8,441 nt of DNA from the NCBI GenBank assembly GCA_009921765.1, contig RFXC01000187.1, positions 1 through 8,441 on the forward strand, in the 5' to 3' direction. A program made the position numbers and the translations under genes. Shown here in pieces: positions 1 through 8,265 of the stretch. Source of the DNA: Betaproteobacteria bacterium. Its GTDB lineage: Bacteria; Pseudomonadota; Gammaproteobacteria; Burkholderiales; Burkholderiaceae. The notes under the pieces were generated by a model. The model was not told the origin of the DNA and ran no database searches. It saw only the letters and a program-made list of their open reading frames with translations. Each line of letters begins with the position of its first letter. Position 1 is the stretch's first letter.

Positions 1-46
1 GACCTCATGATTCCCGATGCCGTCGCGCCTTGGGAATCATGAGGTC
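1..46. repeat. 15-bp perfect inverted repeat / fold-back at window edge
   Basis: Bases 1-15 (GACCTCATGATTCCC) are the exact reverse complement of bases 32-46, with a 16-base loop at 16-31. The right arm lies in the minus-strand purL reading frame and encodes its D-L-M-I-P. The left arm plus loop, read on the plus strand from base 1, encodes [12 protein letters not shown], which looks like the normal continuation of PurL after this point (family pattern I-P-G-x-x-x-P-W-E). The arm may extend beyond base 1. The likeliest reading is a fold-back chimera at a contig end, joined through the shared five bases GGGAA at 32-36. A real small inversion is the alternative. Confidence 0.85.
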
Positions 47-1111
47 CGACACCGTGAAGCCGGTAAGGCCAAACCGCGGGCGTGCACCACGACCGGTAGC
101 ACCCTCATCACGAATCTCTCCACCCGCCCCGGTGGATGCGCCCGGAAAAGGCGAGATGGCGGTGGGATGATTGTGCGTCTCCACCTTCAAAAGGCTGTGC
201 ACCAGCCCGGCGTGCGAGCGGTAGCGGGGCAGTTGGCTGGCTGGTTCCGGCGTTGCGAAAAAACGGTTCGCCTCGGACCCCTCCAACACCGCCGAGTTGT
301 CTGAATAGGCCACGATCGTGCCGCGCGGATTGGCCTGATGGGTGCTGCGAATCATGTCGAACAGAGAACCCGGGGCGGGAGCACCATCAACGGTCCAGCT
401 GGCATTGAAGATCTTGTGGCGGCAGTGCTCGGAGTTGGCCTGCGCGAACATCATCAGTTCAACATCTGACGGATCACGCCCCGCCTGTTGAAACGCGCTG
501 GCGAGGTAATCGATCTCGTCGTCGGAGAGTGCCAGACCAAGCTCCCGGTTGGCATTGACCAACGCAAGCCTGCCCTCGGAGATCAGCGGGATTCGCTGCA
601 TCGGACGCCCTGGCATGGCCGCGAACACCCGCTCGGGCGCAGGAGATTCCAGCAGCGCGCTTTCGGTCATTCGGTCATGGAGCGCGGCGGCCATCTGTTC
701 GAGAACATCGGCATCCGGACGCTCGCCCGTGCCGAACCGCCCACCGAGCAGACGACCACGCAGTCGAACGCGGTATTCAATACCGCGCTCCACCCGCTTC
801 ACCCAGCTCATGCCGCAGTTGTGAACAATATCGGTAGCTTTGCTGGACCAAGGGGAGACGGTTCCAAGACGGGGAATGACAAAGAGTGATGCCCCGCCCT
901 CGGCGAAGCCAGCGGGCGCCTGGCAGCCTAGAAGGCTGATCAATCGCTCCCGGCTGGCTGCGTCGGCCGAACGCTCAAGCGACAGAAAGTGGACAAACCG
1001 GCTTTCCAGCGAGGTGAGCCTGGGTTCGATGCGCTTGAGCGCATCGAATGCGCGCTGATGCCGAAACCCCGTTAGGGCCGAGGGTCCAGCGACGGTGAGA
1101 AAGGAGGTCAT
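5..1111 (-). CDS. purL: Phosphoribosylformylglycinamidine synthase PurL (FGAM synthase), N-terminal part, 3' end broken at window edge
   Basis: PurL converts FGAR, glutamine and ATP to FGAM, the fourth step of cytosolic de novo purine synthesis. The 360 authentic residues cover the N-terminal PurS-like domain, the linker and the start of the first synthetase domain. Landmarks are [12 protein letters not shown] (84-95), [15 protein letters not shown] (223-237), [11 protein letters not shown] (309-319) and [12 protein letters not shown] (331-342), all typical of the long single-chain form (about 1300 aa in E. coli). Past codon 360 (bases 32-34) the frame reads eight unrelated residues and a TGA at 5-7, caused by the fold-back at 1-46, so the true gene should continue outside the window. 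The ATG at 1111 is well fixed: upstream in the same frame there is no start codon before the TGA of the preceding 5-oxoprolinase gene, 33 nt away. No clear Shine-Dalgarno is seen. Confidence 0.96.
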   Translation of the reverse strand: MTSFLTVAGPSALTGFRHQRAFDALKRIEPRLTSLESRFVHFLSLERSADAASRERLISLLGCQAPAGFAEGGASLFVIPRLGTVSPWSSKATDIVHNCGMSWVKRVERGIEYRVRLRGRLLGGRFGTGERPDADVLEQMAAALHDRMTESALLESPAPERVFAAMPGRPMQRIPLISEGRLALVNANRELGLALSDDEIDYLASAFQQAGRDPSDVELMMFAQANSEHCRHKIFNASWTVDGAPAPGSLFDMIRSTHQANPRGTIVAYSDNSAVLEGSEANRFFATPEPASQLPRYRSHAGLVHSLLKVETHNHPTAISPFPGASTGAGGEIRDEGATGRGARPRFGLTGFTVSDLMIPKARRHRES

Positions 1112-1132
1112 GTCGTCGCGGGCAAAAGTTCG

Positions 1133-1141
1133 ATTATCCCA
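1133..1141 (-). promoter_or_regulatory. Candidate extended -10 promoter for purL
   Basis: On the minus strand the 33-nt gap between the 5-oxoprolinase stop and the purL ATG contains TGGGATAAT, an extended -10 pattern (TG, one base, then GATAAT, which matches TATAAT at five of six positions). Transcription would start near 1126, giving a leader of about 15 nt before the ATG at 1111. The -35 region is poor (TTCGGT at 1162-1157, 18-base spacer), but an extended -10 can work without a good -35. This would let purL be expressed independently of the upstream gene. It is a motif-based guess only. Confidence 0.35.
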
Positions 1142-1144
1142 GTT

Positions 1145-4100
1145 TCAAGGGGGAGAACCGAATCCACCCCCACCGGGAGTCTCGATGACAAAGACGTCAC
1201 CCGCCAGAAGGTCAGCGCCGTCCGCGTGCCCGAGCTCCTCGATGGCCCCGCTCGCGCGTTCAACGCGATTGTGACCCGGAAGGCCTGGTGCGCCGCCTGC
1301 AGCGCCAAAGGCAGGGTAAGTGCGGCCGTTCGACAGGATGGATGCGGTCATGGGCTCGAGGAAACGGATACGACGTACACCACCGTCGCCGCCTCGCCAA
1401 CGTCCGGCGCCGCCCGACCCTGCACGGATCGTATAGCTCTCAAGCCGGACGGGAAACCGAAGCTCGAGCACCTCGGGGTCTGTGATTCGAGAGTTGGTCA
1501 TGTGCGTCTGCACGACCGAGGTGCCATCAAAGCCGCCGACCAGACGACCATCTGCATCAAAAACGCCCCCGGCGCCGGAGCCGCCCGAGATCGTTTCGTA
1601 GTACTGGTGACGACGGTTACCGAAAGTGAAGTTGTTCATTGTGCACTGGCTCGCCGCCATGACACCCAGGGCGCCATACAAAGCATTGGTAATGCACATG
1701 GAGGTTTCGACATTCCCCGCCACCACCGCAGCCGGATGCCGGGGGTTGAGCAGACAGCCCTCGGGCACCACGACTTCGAGCGGCTTGAGGCAGCCCTCGT
1801 TCATGGGAATATCGTCGTTGACCAGCGTGCGAAACACATACAGCACGGCCGCCATGGTGACCGCACGCGGTGCGTTGAAGTTGTTGGGCTGTTGCGGCGA
1901 GGTGCCGGTGAAGTCGATGCGCGCCGATCGATGCTCGCGATCCACGTCGATTCGCACGCAAATTTTTGCGCCGTTATCCATCGGCAGCTCGTAGTGGCCG
2001 TTTCGGAGCGCGCCGATTACGCGGCGCACCGACTCCTCTGCGTTGTCCTGCACATGACCCATGTAGGCAAGCACCGTCTCAAGGCCAAAGTGCCGGACCA
2101 TCCGCAGGAGCTCCTCGCGCCCCTTCTCGTTGGCTGCGATCTGGGCTCGCAGATCAGCGAGATTCTGTTCGATGTTGCGGGCCGGATATCGCGCGCCAGA
2201 CAGGAGCGCACGCATGACTTGCTCGTTGATTCGCCCACCATCTACCAGCTTGACGTTGGTGAGCAGTACACCCTCTTCATCGATATGGGCGCTGTCAGGT
2301 GGCATGGAGCCTGGCGTGGTGCCGCCTACATCGGCATGGTGGCCGCGCGACCCGGTGAAAAACAGAATCTCGCGCTCGTCCTCATCAAACACCGGCGTAA
2401 TCACGGTGATGTCGGGAAGATGGGTGCCGCCCGCGTACGGATCGTTCAAGACAAACGCGTCACCGGGCCGCATCTGGCCTTCATTGGCGTTGATCACGGC
2501 GCGGACGCTCGCCCCCATCGAACCCAGGTGGACCGGCATGTGCGGAGCGTTCGCCACCAACCTCCCGGTACGGTCGAACACTGCACATGAAAAATCCAGC
2601 CGTTCTTTGATGTTTACCGAGTGCGCGGTGTTCTGCAGCCGATAGCCCATCTGCTCGGCAATCGACATGAAAAGGTTATTGAAGATTTCAAGCATCACGG
2701 GATCAACCCGGGTGCCGATCGCAGACGCTTGCGGTCTTGGCTCAAAGCGCTCGAGGACCAGATCACCGATAGCGGTGACCTGCGCGCGCCAACCCTGATC
2801 GACAAACGTGGTGGCGTTTGCTTCGGCAATCACAGCCGGCCCTTTGAGCACCTGTTGGGGGCGCATGGCCTCGCGGCGAACCAGCGGAATATCGCTCCAG
2901 GCAGTACCGACATAGGCGCGCACTGTGTCCGCTGAATCGGCAACAACACCCGCCACGGGAGCGGGCGCGGACGGCATCGCCCCTCCACCCTCCGCAACAC
3001 GGCCCCCCGAGGCCGACGCCGAGGCTGCCTCGACCACCGCTGATTCCACCACCAGCGACCGGCCCTCCAGCAGAAAAGAAAAGCGCTGCCGATACGAGGC
3101 CTCAAATGAAGTGGTCATTTCAGCCGCGTCGGCCCAGTCGACCGGAAGCGAGGTATCAGTTCCCTCGTAACGAAGCTGAACCCGGCGCCTCACCGCAATC
3201 GAGGCGGGATCGGCCCCCTGCGCTACCAGGTCATCGACGGCGACCCGGGCAAGCTCGTTGAGCGTGGCCTCCGCAGCCGCATGCCCGTCGGTGTCAAGCC
3301 GCGCCTCGATCGACCGTTCACGCATGGCGGTGGTTTCTGCAAGGCCCATTCCATAGGCTGACAGCACTCCGGCAAGCGGATGAATCAACACGCGCGGCAT
3401 GGCCAGGGCATCTGCAACCCGACAGGCATGCTGTCCACCTGCACCGCCGAAGGTGGTGAGCGTGTAGCGCGTGATGTCATAGCCGCGCTGAACCGAGATT
3501 TTCTTGATGGCGTTGGCCATGTTGGCCACCGCAATATCAATGAAGCCCTGAGCAAGCGATTCGGGTGACCGGCTCTGCCCGGTGGTCTGTGACACTTCCG
3601 CTGCCAGCTTCGCGAACTTTTCTCGAACCACTTCCACATCGAGTGGTTGATTGGCGCTGGGGCCGAATACCGCGGGGAAATGCGCTGCCTGAATGCGGCC
3701 GAGCATCACATTGGCGTCGGTCACGGTGAGCGGACCTCCCCGGCGGTAGCTTGCCGGCCCGGGGTTCGCGCCTGCTGAATCGGGGCCCACCCGCAGTCGT
3801 GCGCCGTCAAAATGAAGAATCGAGCCGCCGCCAGCCGCCACTGTATGGATGCTCATCATTGGAGCGCGCATGCGCACCCCCGCCACCAGGGTGTCAAACG
3901 CACGCTCAAACTCGCCCGCGTAATGCGAGACATCTGTGGAGGTTCCGCCCATGTCGAAGCCGATCACGCGATCGAAGCCTGCAGCGCTGCTGACTCTGGC
4001 CATCCCGACAATACCGCCCGCTGGCCCGGACAGGATGGAATCCTTGCCCTGGAACGAATGCGCATCGGTCAGGCCGCCATTCGACTGCATGAACTGAAGA

Positions 4101-4813
4101 CGAACGCCCGGCATTGCTGCCGCTACCCGGTCAACGTATCGTCTCAACACCGGTGACAGATAGGCATCGACCACAGTCGTGTCGCCTCGCGCCACAAAGC
4201 GAATCAGAGGCGAGACCTGATGGGAGACAGAGACCTGCGTGAAGCCCACCTCGCGAGCGATCTCGGCAAGCCGCGCCTCATGCGAGGGGTATCGGTAGCC
4301 GTGCATCAACACGATCGCCACCGACCGAAGGCCACGCTGATAGGCCGCGTGCAGCCCCGCGCGCGCCGCGCCCTCATCGAGCGCCTTGAGCAGTGCGCCG
4401 TCGGCGGCCACGCGCTCATCCAGTTCCAGCACCTCGCGATACAACAGCTCGGGCAACACGATGTTGCGGTCGAAGAGGCGCGGCCGGTTTTGGTAAGCGA
4501 TTCGAAGGGCATCGCGAAAACCGCTTGTGGTGGCCAGCAGTAGCGGTTCGCCCTTGCGCTCAAGAAGCGCATTGGTGGCCACCGTAGTACCCATCTTGAC
4601 TGCCTCGACGCGGGCAGCGGAAATCGGTTCTCCCGGCGCAAGCCCGAGGAGCCTTCGAATGCCCTCGACGGCTGCATCAGCGTACTGCTCGGGGTTCTCC
4701 GACAGAAGCTTGGCCGTCACCAGGCTTCCGTCCGGGCGCCTGCCGACGATGTCGGTGAATGTGCCGCCGCGATCGATCCAAAACTGCCACTTTCCGTCAT
4801 CAACCCTGGCCAC
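1145..4813 (-). CDS. 5-oxoprolinase (ATP-hydrolysing), fused HyuA-HyuB type (OPLAH family)
   Basis: The family hydrolyses 5-oxo-L-proline to L-glutamate at the cost of ATP in the cytosol, closing the glutathione breakdown route and clearing the 5-oxoproline that glutamine forms spontaneously. The 1222-residue chain has the full fused layout. The HyuA half begins [14 protein letters not shown] (9-22) and carries S-G-P-A-G-G (262-267), the nucleotide-site motif [10 protein letters not shown] (286-295) and F-G-G-A-G-G-Q-H-A (455-463). The HyuB half starts near 702 and carries [11 protein letters not shown] (791-801) and [11 protein letters not shown] (821-831), ending in the usual Gly-rich tail G-G-G-G-F-G. 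An Ala/Ser/Pro-rich stretch (about 594-625) lies late in the HyuA half. The start is GTG at 4813, chosen because the conserved N-terminus follows at once and AAGGGG sits six bases upstream. A hydantoinase is the alternative, but fusion and length favour 5-oxoprolinase. purL follows after 33 nt. Confidence 0.93.
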   Translation of the reverse strand: MARVDDGKWQFWIDRGGTFTDIVGRRPDGSLVTAKLLSENPEQYADAAVEGIRRLLGLAPGEPISAARVEAVKMGTTVATNALLERKGEPLLLATTSGFRDALRIAYQNRPRLFDRNIVLPELLYREVLELDERVAADGALLKALDEGAARAGLHAAYQRGLRSVAIVLMHGYRYPSHEARLAEIAREVGFTQVSVSHQVSPLIRFVARGDTTVVDAYLSPVLRRYVDRVAAAMPGVRLQFMQSNGGLTDAHSFQGKDSILSGPAGGIVGMARVSSAAGFDRVIGFDMGGTSTDVSHYAGEFERAFDTLVAGVRMRAPMMSIHTVAAGGGSILHFDGARLRVGPDSAGANPGPASYRRGGPLTVTDANVMLGRIQAAHFPAVFGPSANQPLDVEVVREKFAKLAAEVSQTTGQSRSPESLAQGFIDIAVANMANAIKKISVQRGYDITRYTLTTFGGAGGQHACRVADALAMPRVLIHPLAGVLSAYGMGLAETTAMRERSIEARLDTDGHAAAEATLNELARVAVDDLVAQGADPASIAVRRRVQLRYEGTDTSLPVDWADAAEMTTSFEASYRQRFSFLLEGRSLVVESAVVEAASASASGGRVAEGGGAMPSAPAPVAGVVADSADTVRAYVGTAWSDIPLVRREAMRPQQVLKGPAVIAEANATTFVDQGWRAQVTAIGDLVLERFEPRPQASAIGTRVDPVMLEIFNNLFMSIAEQMGYRLQNTAHSVNIKERLDFSCAVFDRTGRLVANAPHMPVHLGSMGASVRAVINANEGQMRPGDAFVLNDPYAGGTHLPDITVITPVFDEDEREILFFTGSRGHHADVGGTTPGSMPPDSAHIDEEGVLLTNVKLVDGGRINEQVMRALLSGARYPARNIEQNLADLRAQIAANEKGREELLRMVRHFGLETVLAYMGHVQDNAEESVRRVIGALRNGHYELPMDNGAKICVRIDVDREHRSARIDFTGTSPQQPNNFNAPRAVTMAAVLYVFRTLVNDDIPMNEGCLKPLEVVVPEGCLLNPRHPAAVVAGNVETSMCITNALYGALGVMAASQCTMNNFTFGNRRHQYYETISGGSGAGGVFDADGRLVGGFDGTSVVQTHMTNSRITDPEVLELRFPVRLESYTIRAGSGGAGRWRGGDGGVRRIRFLEPMTASILSNGRTYPAFGAAGGAPGLPGHNRVERASGAIEELGHADGADLLAGDVFVIETPGGGGFGSPP

Positions 4814-4819
4814 GCCGCA

Positions 4820-4825
4820 CCCCTT
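4820..4825 (-). promoter_or_regulatory. Ribosome binding site for the 5-oxoprolinase GTG start
   Basis: Read on the minus strand, AAGGGG lies six bases before the GTG at 4813-4811. It supports the GTG start, since no ATG precedes the conserved [10 protein letters not shown] sequence in frame. Confidence 0.6.
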
Positions 4826-4906
4826 GTTTTACATTCGCCTGAGGTCTGAAGTCTGCCCGATTTTGCGCCCAATGGCCGTGCTGTCAGACCCGGCTGCCAG
4901 AACGGC

Positions 4907-4934
4907 TTGACTCATCGCCCGCCTGGGGTATTGT
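4907..4934 (+). promoter_or_regulatory. Candidate sigma70 promoter driving nnr-pgi
   Basis: TTGACT (4907-4912, five of six matches to TTGACA) and TATTGT (4929-4934, four of six matches to TATAAT) are separated by 16 bases. The predicted start is near 4941-4942, about 187 nt before the chosen nnr ATG. It is the best promoter-like pair noticed in the gap and points towards nnr. The start site almost coincides with the ATG of a 13-codon ORF. Confidence 0.4.
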
Positions 4935-4941
4935 TTGCGAC

Positions 4942-4983
4942 ATGGGTACCTTTTCGATTTCCTCGCTGATCCCCGTCTTCTAG
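4942..4983 (+). CDS. Possible 13-residue leader ORF upstream of nnr
   Basis: An ATG at 4942 opens a 13-codon frame (M-G-T-F-S-I-S-S-L-I-P-V-F) ending in TAG at 4981-4983. The ATG lies seven bases after the -10 element of the candidate promoter, so a transcript from it would be leaderless or nearly so. There is no ribosome binding site, and no run of a single amino acid of the kind seen in attenuator peptides. The first six residues resemble the N-terminus of some TatA proteins, but no TatA sequence follows. It may well be chance. Any role, such as controlling access to the nnr message, is speculation. Confidence 0.15.
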   Translation: MGTFSISSLIPVF

Positions 4984-5128
4984 ACCGTGCAACGCGAGGT
5001 GCCGATTCAGGAACGCCAGATGCCGCCCCGTTCCATCAACGCCATCATGCTCGATAACGTCACGATCCCCGCTTCGCCGGCTGTGCTTTACCGGATCGCC
5101 GATGCGTCGCGCACCGTCCACCGGACTT

Positions 5129-6643
5129 ATGCCGTCGCTACACACAACCGCTCAGATTCGCCGCGCTGAACGGTGTGCGCTGGCCGGGTTGGAGCCCCTC
5201 GCGCTCATGTACCGCGCCGCACACGCAATCTCCGATGCCTGCGCGTCAGAGGCTCGCACGCTGTCGCCAAACGCACCGATCGTAGCCTTGGTCGGACCCG
5301 GCAATAACGGCGGTGACGCACTCCTCGCCGCCGTCCATCTGCGCGGACGGGGCTTCAATGCACAGGCACTCGTGTTGCAACCGGGCGTAGGCGGCTCATC
5401 CGATGCCGCTGTCTCGCTTGCGGCAGCGCGCGAGGCCAATCTTCCGTTTCTGTCGTCGTTCCCCGATGCACCGGGGGGCCAGGCGCTGTTCATTGACGGG
5501 CTGTTTGGCATCGGCTTGTCGCGCCCAATCGATGGGCGTGCAGCCCAATGGGTCACAGCGCTCAACGCGCTGGCCTCGCCCGTCATCGCAATCGATGTTC
5601 CCAGCGGCATCAACGCCGATACCGGCGCAGTGGTGGGTGACAAACGCGGTGTTGCCGTGCGCGCCCGGCGAACCCTGACCTTTCTTGGCGACAAGCCCGG
5701 GCTTAGAACCGGCCCCGGCCGCGCCCACGCGGGTGAAGTACAGGTGGAATCGTTGGGGGTTGCAGCGGATTCCGCCAGCGGAACCCTCGTCACTGAGCCT
5801 GAAGCCAGAATGCTTGCTGCGCCACTCGCCCGCCCGTCGGACAGCCACAAGGGTCGGTTCGGCCATGTGGCAATTGTCGGTGGTTCATCCGGGATGCGGG
5901 GCGCAGCGCTGCTCGCGGCGCTGGGCGCCCAGCGGAGCGGCGCTGGAAAGGTGTCCGTCGGATCGCCCGATGGCTGGCGCCCGGATCCTGCGCTCCATCC
6001 TCAACTCATGGCACTACCCGCCCCGGCAGCGCCTGCCGGGGCCTATCACGCCTGGGTGATTGGCTGTGGAATGGGCCAGAGCGCGCGAGCCCAGTCCGTC
6101 CTGCGTCGGCTGATGCGCGAATCGGATTCGCCCCGGGTCATTGATGCCGATGCCCTCAACCTGCTCGCAACGGACGCCTCGCTCGCGGCGGCGCTCGGCG
6201 CCAACAGCATCCCCGCCATCCTTACGCCACATCCCCTTGAGGCAGCCCGATTGCTTGGCATCACCACGGACCGCGTGCAGGCAGATCGCGTTGCGACCGC
6301 GCGCCGGATTGCCAGCCGCTTTCGTTCCATTGTGGTCTTGAAAGGCGCCGGAAGCGTCTGCGCGCATCCCGACGGGCACTGGGCAATTATCGATTCTGGC
6401 AGTCCGTCGCTTGCCACCGCAGGCACCGGCGATGTGCTGGCGGGCGTCATCGGCGGGCTGCTGGCTCAGGGGCTTGCCCCCGCGCGGGCGGCATGCCTTG
6501 GCGCCTATGTGCATGGGCGCGCGGGTGAGCTTTTCGAGGCGGAGGGGCCCGGAATGATTGGTCTTTCGGCAGGCGAACTGCCAACCTGGGTCGCCAAGGT
6601 ACTCAACAAACTGATCTCCCCCCTGTCCGGGCACGCCACATGA
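5129..6643 (+). CDS. nnr: Bifunctional NAD(P)H-hydrate epimerase / ADP-dependent NAD(P)H-hydrate dehydratase (NnrE-NnrD fusion, YjeF)
   Basis: The enzyme repairs NADHX and NADPHX, hydrated cofactors made by heat, acid or side reactions of glyceraldehyde-3-phosphate dehydrogenase. The N-terminal domain epimerises R- and S-forms, and the C-terminal ribokinase-like domain dehydrates the S-form using ADP. With the ATG at 5129 the protein has 504 residues (E. coli 515). The epimerase half shows T-A-Q-I-R-R-A-E near the start, G-P-G-N-N-G-G-D-A-L (56-65), F-I-D-G-L-F-G-I-G (121-129) and A-I-D-V-P-S-G-I-N-A-D-T-G (154-166). The dehydratase half shows H-K-G-R-F-G-H-V-A-I-V-G-G (240-252), T-P-H-P-L-E (366-371) and T-A-G-T-G-D-V-L-A-G (430-439), so both halves look active. 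An in-frame ATG at 5102 would add nine residues; 5129 fits the family N-terminus better, and neither has a clear ribosome binding site. The stop overlaps the pgi ATG by 4 bp, implying an operon. Confidence 0.95.
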   Translation: MPSLHTTAQIRRAERCALAGLEPLALMYRAAHAISDACASEARTLSPNAPIVALVGPGNNGGDALLAAVHLRGRGFNAQALVLQPGVGGSSDAAVSLAAAREANLPFLSSFPDAPGGQALFIDGLFGIGLSRPIDGRAAQWVTALNALASPVIAIDVPSGINADTGAVVGDKRGVAVRARRTLTFLGDKPGLRTGPGRAHAGEVQVESLGVAADSASGTLVTEPEARMLAAPLARPSDSHKGRFGHVAIVGGSSGMRGAALLAALGAQRSGAGKVSVGSPDGWRPDPALHPQLMALPAPAAPAGAYHAWVIGCGMGQSARAQSVLRRLMRESDSPRVIDADALNLLATDASLAAALGANSIPAILTPHPLEAARLLGITTDRVQADRVATARRIASRFRSIVVLKGAGSVCAHPDGHWAIIDSGSPSLATAGTGDVLAGVIGGLLAQGLAPARAACLGAYVHGRAGELFEAEGPGMIGLSAGELPTWVAKVLNKLISPLSGHAT

Positions 6644-8265
6644 CACCGTATTTCCCAAGCCTCGATTCCGCATCACTGGCGACTGCGTGGTCTTCGCTCT
6701 CCGATCACGCCGCAAAAAGCCGCGCGATGTCTCTATCAAAGATGCTCGCGAGCGAGCCCGATCGGATCTCGCGCCTGCGGATTGACGCCGCCGGACTTCG
6801 TATCGACTTTGCCCGCCAGCGCTTGCCCTTGGCGGCCTTGCCCACCCTGGCATTGCTCGCGAGCCAGGCCGGGCTCACTGCCTGGCGTGATGCAATGTTC
6901 CGGGGCGACATCGTCAATTCGAGCGAGCGCCGCCCCGCCCTGCACACAGCGCTGCGCGATCCGGACGCTGAACTCACCCCCTCACTTGATGCGGCGGTCA
7001 GCTTCACGGTCCGTGACACGCTTGCCCGGATGCGCACGGTGTCCGAACAGGTGCGATCCGGGCAGTGGCGGGGCGCGAGCGGCCGCCCGATCAGCGATAT
7101 CCTGCATGTGGGCATCGGTGGATCGCAGTTGGGCCCGGAGCTCGCGTGTGAGGCGCTGCACGCGTTCGCTCATCCACGGCTCCGCGTGCATTTTCTGGGC
7201 AACATCGATCCCGAGCGATGGGCGCGCCTTCGCCGCGACCTGAACCCGCTCACTACGCTGGTCATTGTGGCGTCAAAGTCGTGGCGCACCCCTGAAACCG
7301 CGCGCAATGCACAGGCGGTACAGAATTGGCTGCTGGCAGGCGGCGTGACGAGCGAGGCGCTTGGCCATCATCTCGTTGCGGTCAGTTCCAACCTCGACGC
7401 CGCGCAGGCATTGGGCGTTGATGCCCAAAATATTTTTCCCTGCCCCGACTGGGTCGGTGGACGATATTCCCTCTGGGGGGCAGTAGGCCTGCCGGTCATG
7501 TTGCAGATCGGTGCCGACGCGTTCGATTCAATGCTTGCCGGCGCACGCGCCATGGATCGACATTTCATCACTGCGCCCTGCCTTGAGAACGCGCCGATGA
7601 TGCTGGCCCTGATCAGCGCCTGGAATGCCAGCCTGCTTCAGTCGGGAACCGAAGCGGTGATCCCCTACGCGGATGCGCTCCGCCGCTTTGCTGCGCACCT
7701 GCAGCAACTGCAAATGGAGAGCAATGGCAAGTCGGTGACGGCGCAGGGTCTTCCCGTGGCGCGGCCCACCATGCCGGTGGTATGGGGCGAGCCCGGCACG
7801 GATAGTCAACACTCCTTCTTCCAGGCGCTCCATCAGGGGGTGGCGATTCATCCCATCGACATGCTGATCGTTGGCGGCGCCACCGACACTGACCCGTGGC
7901 TGCGCGCGCGCGCCCTGCGTGCCAATGCAGTCGCGCAGGCGCAGGCGCTGTCCCTGGGCCATGAGGATGGAGATCCGCAGCGCGTTCATCCGGGCGGTCG
8001 CCCGGTCACTCTGATCCACCTCGCCCGTCTCGACCCGGCGGGCCTGGGTGCCCTTATTGCACTGTACGAACACAAAACCGTATGCCTGGGATGGCTCTGG
8101 GGGCTCAACCCCTTTGACCAATGGGGGGTGGAATTGGGCAAGCGGCTCGCGGTCGGCATGGAAGCGCGCCTGGGGGCCTCATCATCGGGCGACACCACCG
8201 GTGCCGATCTGCCCGGGGTCGACCCGGCCACGCAACAGACGCTGGACCATCTTCGCAGCCGCTAG
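6640..8265 (+). CDS. pgi: Glucose-6-phosphate isomerase
   Basis: Pgi interconverts glucose-6-phosphate and fructose-6-phosphate in the cytosol, linking glycolysis or gluconeogenesis with the pentose phosphate and Entner-Doudoroff routes. Its 541 residues match the usual bacterial size (about 549 in E. coli). Seen in order: [10 protein letters not shown] (97-106), [10 protein letters not shown] (157-166), [10 protein letters not shown] (211-220), signature 1 [14 protein letters not shown] (270-283), M-E-S-N-G-K (359-364) with the catalytic-base glutamate at 360, Q-H-S-F-F-Q (390-395) with the ring-opening histidine at 391, and signature 2 ending [10 protein letters not shown] (492-501) with lysine 501. 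The common G-G-S-D-L-G is G-G-S-Q-L-G and the common S-K-T is S-K-S; catalytic residues are intact. The ATG overlaps the nnr stop (ATGA) and no ribosome binding site precedes it, so translation is probably coupled. The stop shares CTAG with the convergent ABC gene. Confidence 0.97.
   Translation: MTPYFPSLDSASLATAWSSLSDHAAKSRAMSLSKMLASEPDRISRLRIDAAGLRIDFARQRLPLAALPTLALLASQAGLTAWRDAMFRGDIVNSSERRPALHTALRDPDAELTPSLDAAVSFTVRDTLARMRTVSEQVRSGQWRGASGRPISDILHVGIGGSQLGPELACEALHAFAHPRLRVHFLGNIDPERWARLRRDLNPLTTLVIVASKSWRTPETARNAQAVQNWLLAGGVTSEALGHHLVAVSSNLDAAQALGVDAQNIFPCPDWVGGRYSLWGAVGLPVMLQIGADAFDSMLAGARAMDRHFITAPCLENAPMMLALISAWNASLLQSGTEAVIPYADALRRFAAHLQQLQMESNGKSVTAQGLPVARPTMPVVWGEPGTDSQHSFFQALHQGVAIHPIDMLIVGGATDTDPWLRARALRANAVAQAQALSLGHEDGDPQRVHPGGRPVTLIHLARLDPAGLGALIALYEHKTVCLGWLWGLNPFDQWGVELGKRLAVGMEARLGASSSGDTTGADLPGVDPATQQTLDHLRSR

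Larger units (their letters stand above)
4814..5128. other. Divergent intergenic region between the 5-oxoprolinase gene and nnr
   Basis: About 315 bp with no convincing gene on either strand. It holds the ribosome binding site of the minus-strand GTG (4820-4825), a sigma70-like promoter facing nnr (4907-4934) and a 13-codon ORF just after it (4942-4983). A short inverted pair, GTCTGA at 4844-4849 and TCAGAC at 4884-4889, is too weak to call an operator. No good promoter for the minus-strand gene was recognised. Short open frames here (minus 4912-5145, plus 4987-5169) have no recognisable motifs, and the second runs into nnr out of frame. No tRNA or known riboswitch pattern was recognised by eye. 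Confidence 0.6.

Noticed and set aside
1..46. Inverted repeat read as a transcription terminator or regulatory hairpin in purL
   Set aside because: It lies inside the coding region with a 16-base loop and no U-run, and the loop encodes the expected PurL continuation on the opposite strand, which a hairpin does not explain.
1226..2590. Long plus-strand open frame (454 codons) opposite the 5-oxoprolinase gene
   Set aside because: It is fully antisense to a gene with clear HyuB motifs, its translation shows no recognisable domain and is rich in His and Arg, and long antisense frames are common in GC-rich DNA.
4912..5145. Minus-strand 77-codon frame in the divergent gap
   Set aside because: It overlaps the candidate nnr promoter and the nnr start, has no recognisable motif or ribosome binding site, and its composition looks non-coding.
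4987..5169. Plus-strand 60-codon frame after the 13-codon ORF
   Set aside because: It overlaps the start of nnr out of frame, has no recognisable motif, and an error in the TAG before it would only join it to the mini-ORF without giving a known protein.
6014..6853. Minus-strand open frame of 279 codons across the nnr-pgi junction
   Set aside because: It is antisense to two well-supported enzymes, has no motif and is Arg- and Gly-rich in the way of shadow frames.
6744..6864. Palindrome GCTCGCGAGC occurring twice (6744-6753 and 6855-6864) in pgi
   Set aside because: Both copies fall on Leu-Ala-Ser codons in a GC-rich gene, and two copies about 110 bp apart are not enough to call a repeat family or operator.
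7427..7436. AT-rich 10-bp palindrome AAAATATTTT inside the GC-rich pgi gene
   Set aside because: It is fully explained by codons for Q-N-I-F in a conserved part of Pgi and stands alone, so a binding site is not supported.
7901..7918. Alternating CG run in pgi
   Set aside because: It encodes consecutive Arg and Ala residues and is a simple result of high GC content.
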